DNA of 16,693 nt. Source: DASUFH01 sp036274645 (GTDB lineage Bacteria > Acidobacteriota > Terriglobia > 20CM-2-55-15). Of the stretch, positions 1 through 6,566 are shown piece by piece. The stretch covers positions 1 to 16,693 of the forward strand of contig DASUFH010000403.1 of assembly GCA_036274645.1 (NCBI GenBank), given 5' to 3'. The stretch's first letter is position 1. Every line of letters begins with the position of its first letter. Made by a program: the position numbers and the translations under genes. The notes under the pieces were generated by a model, which searched no databases, was not told where the DNA came from, and was given only the letters and a program-made list of their open reading frames with translations.

Positions 1-2
1 GC

Positions 3-461
3 TACGGCAAGATCATCCAGCTTTCCGGTGGCGGCGCGACGAATCCTCTCCCACGCATCAGCGCGTATGCCGCGTCAAAGGCCGCAGTCGTCCGGCTGGC
101 GGAAACCCTGGCGGAGGAGCTGCGCGACAGCCATGTCGACGTGAACGCCATCGCTCCCGGCGCCTTGAACACGCGTCTGCTCGATGAAGTTCTGGAGGCT
201 GGCCCCGCAAAGGTTGGCGCGCGGTTCTACGAACGCTCGCTGCAGCAGAAGAGGGAAGGTGGCGCGCCGCTTTATCGTGGCGCGGATCTGGCGGTCTTTC
301 TGGCTTCGGCGGCCAGCGATGGCATTACCGGTAAGCTGCTGAGCGCGGTGTGGGATCCCTGGGAGCGCCTGGCCGAACACGCCGACGAATTGCGCTCAAC
401 GGATATTTACACGCTGCGCCGCATCGTTCCCAAAGACCGGGGGGCCACGTGGGATCAGTGA
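3..461 (+). CDS. SDR-family NAD(P)-dependent oxidoreductase, 3' part
   Basis: This is the C-terminal part of a short-chain dehydrogenase/reductase; the N-terminal Rossmann half and start codon lie before the window. The frame is open from base 3 and stops with TGA at 459-461. The strand-5 serine region (LSGGGA) is visible. It is followed by the catalytic Tyr-x-x-x-Lys as YAASK (Tyr codon at 66-68) and the NAIAPG stretch that follows the active site in classical SDRs. The last 45 or so residues (ending YTLRRIVPKDRG) extend past the usual SDR end and are rich in charged and aromatic residues. The stop is 11 bp before the next gene, so the two are probably co-transcribed. Substrate cannot be read from sequence. 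Next to a sugar oxidoreductase and a heptose kinase, a role in sugar or surface-polysaccharide tailoring is an inference. Confidence 0.9.
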   Translation, partial: YGKIIQLSGGGATNPLPRISAYAASKAAVVRLAETLAEELRDSHVDVNAIAPGALNTRLLDEVLEAGPAKVGARFYERSLQQKREGGAPLYRGADLAVFLASAASDGITGKLLSAVWDPWERLAEHADELRSTDIYTLRRIVPKDRGATWDQ

Positions 462-472
462 AAGAGGGTCCC

Positions 473-1462
473 ATGAACGTCGCTATCATCGGCTGCGGCC
501 TGGTCGGACGGAAGCGCGCCGCCGCCCTCGGTCCGGCGCGCCTCGCGGCCTGCGCCGACGTGTCGGTGGAACGCGCCCGAGCGCTGGCGGCCCAGGCGCC
601 CGGCGCAGCCGCCAGCGATGACTGGCGCGCGGTTGTCCAGCGGCCGGATATCGACATCGTAGTCGTTGCTACCACGAACGACGCCCTCGCAGACGTTGCC
701 ATCGAGGCCGTCCGCCACGGCAAACACGTTCTCGTTGAAAAGCCGGCTGCGCGCAGCGTTCGTGAGGTCGATCGCATCATTGAGGCCGCCCGTCTTTCCT
801 TCGCGCGGGTTCGCGTCGGATTCAACCACCGTTACCATCCCGCGCTGCGCAAGGCTTTCCAGCTGGCCCGGAACGGCGCCCTGGGCGATCTGATGTTTGT
901 CCGCGGACGTTACGGACACGGGGGCCGTCTTGGATACGAGTCGGAATGGCGCGCCGACCCGGCCCGCTCCGGCGGCGGCGAATTGATCGACCAGGGAGTG
1001 CATCTCATCGATCTGGCCCGATGGTTCCTGGGCGGCTTCACAAAGATCGAAGGCACAGCGCGAACCATGTACTGGAACATGCCCGTCGACGACAACGCCT
1101 TCATGACGCTGGAAACCGCAGAAGGCCGACTCGCTTTCTTGCATTGCAGCTCCACGGAATGGAAGAACCTGTTTTCTCTGGAAATCTACGGCAAGAAGGG
1201 AAAACTTCACGTTGAGGGTCTCGGCGGCAGCTACGGAACCGAGCGTCTGGCCTACTACAAGATGCTTCCAGAGATGGGTCCACCGGAAACGTCCATCTGG
1301 GAATTTCCCATGGCCGACACGTCCTGGCAGGTCGAATTCGAGGAGTTCCTCGAAGACATCCGCCTGACTCGCCTGCCGGCCGCCAATCTCCACGACGCGC
1401 GCGCCACTCTCGAAGTCGTCGAGCGGATCTATCAGGAGTCTGGTTATGATCATCGCCCGTAG
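473..1462 (+). CDS. Gfo/Idh/MocA family oxidoreductase
   Basis: Predicted cytoplasmic NAD(P)-dependent sugar dehydrogenase or reductase of 329 residues, a normal length for the family. The N-terminal Rossmann fold carries GCGLVG at residues 7-12 and the family Glu-Lys-Pro at 89-91, whose lysine is catalytic in known members. The C-terminal alpha/beta domain has the DxGVH segment (Asp173, His177), matching the usual substrate-binding Asp/His pair. I chose ATG at 473 because the sequence AAAGAGGG lies 4-11 bases upstream and the Rossmann strand begins at residue 2. The frame is open further upstream, but that extension would overlap the SDR gene and precede the fold. It begins 11 bp after the SDR stop and overlaps the heptose kinase by 17 bp, so it is probably translationally coupled. 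Family assignment is firm; the substrate is unknown, with a nucleotide sugar or free heptose derivative possible. Confidence 0.92.
   Translation: MNVAIIGCGLVGRKRAAALGPARLAACADVSVERARALAAQAPGAAASDDWRAVVQRPDIDIVVVATTNDALADVAIEAVRHGKHVLVEKPAARSVREVDRIIEAARLSFARVRVGFNHRYHPALRKAFQLARNGALGDLMFVRGRYGHGGRLGYESEWRADPARSGGGELIDQGVHLIDLARWFLGGFTKIEGTARTMYWNMPVDDNAFMTLETAEGRLAFLHCSSTEWKNLFSLEIYGKKGKLHVEGLGGSYGTERLAYYKMLPEMGPPETSIWEFPMADTSWQVEFEEFLEDIRLTRLPAANLHDARATLEVVERIYQESGYDHRP
1434..1438 (+). promoter_or_regulatory. Ribosome binding site of the GHMP kinase
   Basis: AGGAG lies seven bases before the ATG at 1446, inside the 3' end of the preceding oxidoreductase gene. It supports the 1446 start and a 17-bp coding overlap. 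Confidence 0.7.
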
Positions 1463-2426
1463 CCCCCTGCGCATCACTCTCGGCGGCGGTGGAACCGATT
1501 TGCCTTCGTACTATCGCGAACATGGCGCGATGGTGATTTCGGCAGCGATCGACAAATACGTCTTCGTCACGGTGACGCGGCCATTTGTCCCCGGCATTTT
1601 TTTGAAGTACTCGAAACTGGAACACGTTGAACAATGTTCCGACGTCCAGCATCCCATCATCCGTGAAGCGCTGCAGATGCTGGGTTTCAAGACTCCGCAG
1701 GTGGAGATCACGACGTTGGCGGACATTCCCGCCGGAACCGGGCTCGGATCCTCGGGCAGCTTCACCACCGCTCTGCTGAAAGCGCTCCATGCGCACCGGC
1801 GCCGCCACATCCACGCCGATGAACTGGCGCGCATGGCCTGCGAGATTGAGATCGACCGGCTGAAGGAACCGATCGGCAAGCAGGATCAATACATTGCGGC
1901 CTACGGCGGCCTGACCTGTTTCCATTTTCATCCGGACGACCGTGTGGAGGCGAGTCCCCTGCGGGTTGGAATGCACACGTTGCACGACCTTGAAGATAAC
2001 CTGCTGTTGTTCTTCACCGGGTTCGAACGAAGCGCCAGCGGGATTCTTCGCGATCAGGTCCAGCGCTCCCAACTCATGGATCAGAACATGCTGAACAATC
2101 TCCACTACGTGCGTGAACTGGGGCACAAGTCACAGCAGGCGCTCGAGACGGGCCGCCCTGCCGAATTTGGCGCGCTGATGCACGAACACTGGGAGAACAA
2201 GAAGAAGCGCTCCGGAGGCATGTCGAACCCGAAAATCGATGAGTGGTACGAGTTGGGCCGCCGCAACGGCGCCATTGGTGGAAAACTGGTAGGCGCGGGC
2301 GGCGGCGGCTTTTTAATGTTCTACGCCGAAGATCGCGCGGCCCTGCGGCGCGCCATGGCCGGGGCCGGGCTTGAAGAGGTCCGATTTCATTTCGATTTTG
2401 AGGGATCGAAAACGCTTCTGGCCTGA
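1446..2426 (+). CDS. hddA: GHMP-family sugar kinase, D-glycero-alpha-D-manno-heptose-7-phosphate kinase type
   Basis: Predicted cytoplasmic kinase of 326 residues that phosphorylates heptose 7-phosphate at the anomeric carbon, giving the alpha-1,7-bisphosphate on the GDP-heptose route. The GHMP features appear in order. First is an N-terminal substrate motif with RSPLRITLGGGGTD (residues 5-18). Second is the phosphate-binding glycine/serine loop PAGTGLGSSGS (95-105). Third is the C-terminal glycine motif KLVGAGGGGFLMF (280-292). The early GGGGTDLPSYY stretch is characteristic of the HddA/fucose-kinase-like branch rather than galactokinase or homoserine kinase. The heptose assignment is supported by the GmhA-GmhB and HddC-like genes on the facing strand. 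The stop codon is four bases from the stop of the convergent transaldolase gene. Another sugar substrate within the same branch cannot be excluded. Confidence 0.85.
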   Translation: MIIARSPLRITLGGGGTDLPSYYREHGAMVISAAIDKYVFVTVTRPFVPGIFLKYSKLEHVEQCSDVQHPIIREALQMLGFKTPQVEITTLADIPAGTGLGSSGSFTTALLKALHAHRRRHIHADELARMACEIEIDRLKEPIGKQDQYIAAYGGLTCFHFHPDDRVEASPLRVGMHTLHDLEDNLLLFFTGFERSASGILRDQVQRSQLMDQNMLNNLHYVRELGHKSQQALETGRPAEFGALMHEHWENKKKRSGGMSNPKIDEWYELGRRNGAIGGKLVGAGGGGFLMFYAEDRAALRRAMAGAGLEEVRFHFDFEGSKTLLA

Positions 2427-2430
2427 AGGG

Positions 2431-3147
2431 CTAAAGCGTAAAGTTCGAACGCGTCGCGTCCGTGTGAAACATTTTCACGGTTTCGAGCGAGAACTCCCGC
2501 AGATCCTTCCCCACCGCCTGCAGCTTCGACAAGACACTATCAGTGGCCGTGATGATGTGGCACCCCACTTCGTCCGCCTGAAAGATATTCAACAGCTCCC
2601 TTGGGCTGGCCCAGAGCAATTCGATATTTCCATAAGGGGCGATCACCGTCATTGCGGCCGCCATCATCGGAACCGGGTCGCGACCCGTGTCGGCAATGCG
2701 GCCGGCAAAGACGGAAATCACCGCGGGCGCGCCTCCGCCAACCGCCGCGGCCGCTTCCTTCACCTGATCCGCGGTGAGCACGGCGGTCACATTGATCTTC
2801 ACCCCGGAGTGGGCGAGGCGCCTGGCCAGAGGCATGGCCGACTCCCCGCGCGTATTCGTGATCGGAATCTTGACGTAGACATTGTCCGCCCAGCCGGCAA
2901 TTTTCCGCGCCTGCCGTTCCATTTCCACGAACTCGTCGGCAAACACTTCAAACGAAATCGGCTTGTCCTGGATTGACGCCAGTATCTCGCGCGCAAACTT
3001 TTCGTAATCGATCACACCGGCCGCGCGCATCAGCGTCGGGTTCGTGGTGAATCCCTTGATCAGCGGATTCGTTGCGGCGCGGAGAATCTGCGCCTGGTCG
3101 GCGCCGTCGGCAAACAGTTTGATCTTGAGATCGGAAGCAGTTTTCAC
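2431..3147 (-). CDS. Transaldolase-family protein
   Basis: Predicted cytoplasmic Schiff-base aldolase of 238 residues. This is shorter than TalB-type enzymes (about 315) and close to the TalC/FSA size. Visible active-site features are Asp14 in LFADGAD, TTNP at 34-37, Glu67 in SFEVFAD, the Schiff-base lysine Lys93 in YVKIPITN, and SVFAGRI at 145-151. The last resembles the transaldolase signature SPFVGRI more than the fructose-6-phosphate aldolase version. A transaldolase can make sedoheptulose 7-phosphate from fructose 6-phosphate and erythrose 4-phosphate, and that is the substrate of the isomerase encoded just upstream. The start is GTG at 3147, inside the stop codon of that gene (GTGA overlap), implying coupled translation. 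Family is firm; the supply role is inferred from context, and an FSA-like aldol activity is the alternative. Confidence 0.88.
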   Translation of the reverse strand: MKTASDLKIKLFADGADQAQILRAATNPLIKGFTTNPTLMRAAGVIDYEKFAREILASIQDKPISFEVFADEFVEMERQARKIAGWADNVYVKIPITNTRGESAMPLARRLAHSGVKINVTAVLTADQVKEAAAAVGGGAPAVISVFAGRIADTGRDPVPMMAAAMTVIAPYGNIELLWASPRELLNIFQADEVGCHIITATDSVLSKLQAVGKDLREFSLETVKMFHTDATRSNFTL

Positions 3148-4316
3148 ACGAGCGCCTCGCGCTTTGCCAGAATCCAGTCGGCCGCTTCAGTCAGGGATTT
3201 TACACGCGCGTCGGGCGGCTGAGCCGGTGTCCGGTCGGTGTAGCCGTGATCGATCAGAATGGTCCGGCAACCGGCGTTTCGGCCGGCGTCGATATCGCGC
3301 CAGCGATCACCGACGAGATAGCTGCCGGCGAGATCGATTCCGTATTGTTCGGCGGCGCGCGTAATCAGACCTGATCGTGGCTTGCGGCAATCGCAGTTAT
3401 CGGCGTCGTCGTGGAAACACGTAAATGCGTCGTCCAGCGGCAGCGCATCCCGCAACCTGCGGTTCATCGCGTCGACGTTTTCGCGCGTCTGGCGGCCGCG
3501 CGCCACGTCCGGCTGATTCGTCACGACCAGCAGCAAAAAGCCGCGGTCTTTCAACTTTGCCAGCGCCCCGGGCGCGCCCGGCGTGATTCGCAGGTCATCG
3601 ATGGAAGCCGGTGGATATGGCTTTCCGTCGCGGACCACCGCTTCGTTCAAGACCCCATCGCGGTCGAAGAAGATCGCTTTGCGCTTCCGCGCCGGACCGT
3701 CAAGCGACTCCCATCGCGTAGCCTTCTGCTGGAGGGCCGGGTGGGAGACCAGCAGGTGCCACACGACCGCCTGAAACGCTTCCGTATGCGGCGTAATCCG
3801 ATCCGGGTGAACGGTGGGAATAATCACGCAAGCGTCCGCCATCCGCGCGGTGTATCCACCATCGCGGCCGACAATTCCGAGAATGGCGGCGTCCACGGAC
3901 TTCGCGTAGTCCAGGGCCGCCACGATATTGGGACTGACGTTCTTCTCGAGGTTGCCGCCACCAACCGAAAACACGAGCACGGCGTCTTTTGAACCTAATC
4001 GACTGACGCCGAGCCATGCCGCAAACACTCCCGCCCAGCCTTCGTCATTAATGCGGGCCGTCAGCTCGGAGACGTTGTCGGTAGGGGCGTACGCTTCGAT
4101 TCCGACGATCTTCCGGAAGTCGTTGACGGCGTGCGACGCGTTACCGGCGCTGCCGCCCACTCCCAGGATGAACAACCGGCCACCCCGCTCCCGCACGCGC
4201 GCGAGTTGCTGTGCGACCGCTTCAATAGCGCCGGCGTCAAGCCGGCTGGCCACTTCCTGGACCTCTTTCAGGAACATTCCGGAGAATGAAGCGGATCGAT
4301 TAGACGCGTTTTCCAT
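3144..4316 (-). CDS. gmhA/gmhB: Fused SIS-domain sedoheptulose-7-phosphate isomerase (GmhA-like) and HAD heptose-bisphosphate phosphatase (GmhB-like)
   Basis: A 390-residue protein joining two steps of heptose activation. Residues about 15-200 form a SIS domain with GVGGSAGNASH (52-62) and SVGGGN (117-122), like GmhA, which converts sedoheptulose 7-phosphate to heptose 7-phosphate. Residues about 212-388 form a HAD-IIIA phosphatase. It has DRDG (218-221, nucleophile Asp218), VVTNQ (264-268), the zinc ligands Cys300, His302, Cys308 and Cys310 of GmhB, Lys312 in CRKP, and GDRWRD (336-341). In E. coli GmhA and GmhB are separate. The usual GmhA catalytic Glu in HFAAE is replaced by Asp66, and the Gln near the catalytic His by Glu179; His187 fits the catalytic His. 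The ATG at 4316 has no strong Shine-Dalgarno sequence. The stop overlaps the transaldolase start, and a 55-bp gap separates it from the nucleotidyltransferase. The phosphatase half is firmer than the exact isomerase substrate. Confidence 0.88.
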   Translation of the reverse strand: MENASNRSASFSGMFLKEVQEVASRLDAGAIEAVAQQLARVRERGGRLFILGVGGSAGNASHAVNDFRKIVGIEAYAPTDNVSELTARINDEGWAGVFAAWLGVSRLGSKDAVLVFSVGGGNLEKNVSPNIVAALDYAKSVDAAILGIVGRDGGYTARMADACVIIPTVHPDRITPHTEAFQAVVWHLLVSHPALQQKATRWESLDGPARKRKAIFFDRDGVLNEAVVRDGKPYPPASIDDLRITPGAPGALAKLKDRGFLLLVVTNQPDVARGRQTRENVDAMNRRLRDALPLDDAFTCFHDDADNCDCRKPRSGLITRAAEQYGIDLAGSYLVGDRWRDIDAGRNAGCRTILIDHGYTDRTPAQPPDARVKSLTEAADWILAKREALV

Positions 4317-4326
4317 GTAATTTCAG

Positions 4327-4343
4327 CCGGCGCTGGCCGCCGG
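4327..4343 (-). other. Short GC-rich hairpin between two operon genes
   Basis: CCGGCG (4327-4332) and CGCCGG (4338-4343) pair around a five-base loop in the 55-bp gap between the nucleotidyltransferase and the SIS-HAD gene. No T-run follows on the minus strand, so it looks more like an intra-operon RNA structure than a terminator. Confidence 0.4.
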
Positions 4344-4371
4344 AAGTGTAGCGCAATCCGGGCTCTCCCTT

Positions 4372-5094
4372 TCAGCGTTGTCGGCGGAGATATTCTTCGG
4401 TGTCCCGCAGACCTTCCGGAGAGCCGATCTCGTAAAACCGTTCCAGGACCTCGAATGCGGCCAAGCGCTGCTCGCGGAGCAGTCCCTGATATACCGCCGC
4501 CAGATCGACATTCGATCCGTCGGTCAGCTCGTCGAAAACGCTTCGCTCGAATGCGCCCAGGCCGTAATCGATGTGGGTCATTGCGACGCCGCGGTCGTGT
4601 TTGTCGTATTTCAGGATGCGCCCCGACTCGAACTGGACATTGCTCCGGTCGTAGCGGCCTTCGTTGCGATAGACCGTCATGAGGCCGGGCAAGCCACTGG
4701 CGCGAAACGCTCGCTCAACGGCTCGATAGTCACATGGGAGGTAGGAGTCGCCATAAAGAACGAAGAAGCGTTCGGGGAGAAGCGGCATGGCCTGGCGGAT
4801 TGCGCCGGCCGTTCCCAGCAACACGGGTCCATCGAACGCATAGTCGATCGACAGGTCCAGGCTCGAACCGTTTCCGAATTGCTCCCGGATCATTTCGCCC
4901 AGATAGCCCACAAGCAGGATCACACGCTGCACGCCATGGGTTTTCAGCAGCCGGAGCTGATGCCACAGAAACGGGCGGCCATCGAGTTCGATGAGCGCTT
5001 TCGGAATGCGCGTCGTCAGCGGACGCAGGCGGGTGGCGAGCCCTCCGGCCAGAATGACAACGGGCATGGTTGGCGTGTCGTTCATCGAAGTCAT
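4372..5094 (-). CDS. hddC: Sugar-1-phosphate nucleotidyltransferase, HddC-like (heptose-1-phosphate guanylyltransferase)
   Basis: Predicted cytoplasmic enzyme of 240 residues that activates a sugar 1-phosphate with an NTP. Residues 15-34 carry the nucleotide-binding signature LAGGLATRLRPLTTRIPKAL. GTAGAIR (94-100) contacts the base and sugar in related enzymes, and GDSYLPCD (115-122) holds the metal-binding Asp116. A single nucleotidyltransferase domain with no hexapeptide or isomerase extension matches the HddC/RmlA-like short class. With HddA and GmhB neighbours it most likely makes GDP-D-glycero-alpha-D-manno-heptose. GDP rather than CDP or ADP is inferred from context, not read from a specificity residue. 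The ATG at 5094 overlaps the upstream stop as ATGA, so translation is probably coupled; Met4 (5085) is an alternative start. Confidence 0.82.
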   Translation of the reverse strand: MTSMNDTPTMPVVILAGGLATRLRPLTTRIPKALIELDGRPFLWHQLRLLKTHGVQRVILLVGYLGEMIREQFGNGSSLDLSIDYAFDGPVLLGTAGAIRQAMPLLPERFFVLYGDSYLPCDYRAVERAFRASGLPGLMTVYRNEGRYDRSNVQFESGRILKYDKHDRGVAMTHIDYGLGAFERSVFDELTDGSNVDLAAVYQGLLREQRLAAFEVLERFYEIGSPEGLRDTEEYLRRQR

Positions 5095-6551
5095 CGGTTC
5101 GTCCTGAACAGGCCGATCAGCTGTCCACCCGGCAGGTGGAACTGATCCAGTTCATCGAACTTCTCCATGCGCGCGCCGGGCGCCTCCAGCGTCAGCAGCA
5201 TGTAGGCGCAACCCGCGCGGTCCACATCAACAGGGCTCGCAAAACGCGTCACCGTCACCGGCGCGCGCCGCAAAAGAATCTCATATTCGAACGACTGCAG
5301 ATCGAAACTCGGGATATCGGGAATGAGCGCGAGACAGACCGGGTTCCCGCCGGATTCGGCGCTGACGCGTTCGATCACGTCATCGACAGGCCAGTCGGCC
5401 GTGATGGGTGGGCCCCAGAGACCCGCGTAAGACTGCGAATAGAGGTTCCAGTTCCAGGTGGGATTTCCCGGGATGCCCTGGGCCAGGACGACCTGATCGG
5501 GGAGGGCCGGAACGCCAAATGAGATCAGGAAGTGCTGGAACAGCAGAAACGGCACAAGCGCGATCAGCCATGCCGTCCGCCGTTCAAAGAGCCGCGCCGA
5601 GATGAGCGCGACGGCCGCCAACAGCGGCATCGAGTAGCGGGGGTCTTTGTTCTGGATCAACAGCAGGCCGAGCCAGCCGCCGGCGATCCATAAAGCGATC
5701 GGGAACCAGCGTTCGTCGAAGCGTCGGGCCAGGCAAACCGCGCCGATCAGGAAGAGAACGAACAACGGCAGGAACAGCTGATATCCCTCCATTGCTCGCG
5801 CGTAAAAGACCAGGCTTTGCCAGCTGAGCCGCGCGGGATCGCCTTCGGCAACTCCCCCGGATGCGTTGATCCCGTAGAACGTCATGAACGTGTTCCAATG
5901 CGGCGCATACCATGTGGCGGCCATCGCCAGCGCGACCGCGCCGGCCAGGAGCGCGTTCTTCCATCGGCCGCGCGCGGCCCACAGGGCGGGGAGACCGACA
6001 AAGGCGGCGAAACTGAGCTTCGTGAGCAAGCCGATCCCGCAGATCAGACCGAAGGCAATCGCCGTGCGGCGTTTCGTAAGGCCGTCCGTACAGAGGAGGA
6101 CCCACATCGCAAAGGCCACGAGGCCGGCGAGCCAGTAGTCGATCATCGCGGCGCGCGACATCCAGACGAGCAGCGGGTAAAACGTGACCAGCGCCACGGC
6201 GGCAAAGGCGGCAACCGGCGCCATGAGGGATCGGGCGATGGCGTAGGTCGAAAATATCAGGAGGAACACGGCCGGGATGTTGGCCAGCTGCCCGACGCGG
6301 GGAGACGCCCCGAAGATTGCGTAAAAGACCGCGACGATCGAGTGATAGACGGGAGGATAGAAGCCCGAAAGTGACGGGACGCCTGCGAGGGCCGTGATGC
6401 CATGCTCCGAGAATGCGTTCACGATGCGCAGCGCGGCCGTCTGGTGATAGGCCATGTCCCAGAAGGGCGGCCGGTTATCGCGCGCGATCCAGACGAGATT
6501 GGCGGCGATCAGGTAAAGAGCGCACGCGAGGGGAAAGATTCGGCGATCCAT
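5091..6551 (-). CDS. Polytopic membrane glycosyltransferase, GT39/PMT_2 (ArnT-like) type
   Basis: A 486-residue integral inner-membrane protein with about ten hydrophobic segments in residues 5-350 and a soluble C-terminal region of about 120 residues. The first external loop contains FWDMAYHQ (30-37), where GT-C enzymes place a catalytic acidic residue (Asp32 is the candidate). Further on are SRAAMIDYW (132-140) and GLLTKLSFA (174-182), the pattern of the dolichyl-phosphate-mannose-protein mannosyltransferase/ArnT superfamily. Such proteins move a sugar from a polyprenyl phosphate to a protein or lipid on the outer face of the membrane. The gene begins 15 bp after the five-haem cytochrome stop and overlaps the nucleotidyltransferase by 4 bp, linking the two halves of the run. 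The ATG at 6551 has no clear Shine-Dalgarno sequence. Superfamily is likely; acceptor and sugar are unknown. Confidence 0.82.
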   Translation of the reverse strand: MDRRIFPLACALYLIAANLVWIARDNRPPFWDMAYHQTAALRIVNAFSEHGITALAGVPSLSGFYPPVYHSIVAVFYAIFGASPRVGQLANIPAVFLLIFSTYAIARSLMAPVAAFAAVALVTFYPLLVWMSRAAMIDYWLAGLVAFAMWVLLCTDGLTKRRTAIAFGLICGIGLLTKLSFAAFVGLPALWAARGRWKNALLAGAVALAMAATWYAPHWNTFMTFYGINASGGVAEGDPARLSWQSLVFYARAMEGYQLFLPLFVLFLIGAVCLARRFDERWFPIALWIAGGWLGLLLIQNKDPRYSMPLLAAVALISARLFERRTAWLIALVPFLLFQHFLISFGVPALPDQVVLAQGIPGNPTWNWNLYSQSYAGLWGPPITADWPVDDVIERVSAESGGNPVCLALIPDIPSFDLQSFEYEILLRRAPVTVTRFASPVDVDRAGCAYMLLTLEAPGARMEKFDELDQFHLPGGQLIGLFRTNR

Positions 6552-6566
6552 CGGTGAGGGGCAATG

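Noticed and set aside
455..2126. Long minus-strand open frames of about 340 codons each (455-1477 and 1101-2126).
   Set aside because: They lie wholly antisense to the oxidoreductase and kinase, which have clear family motifs. They show no domain pattern and result from GC-rich third positions.
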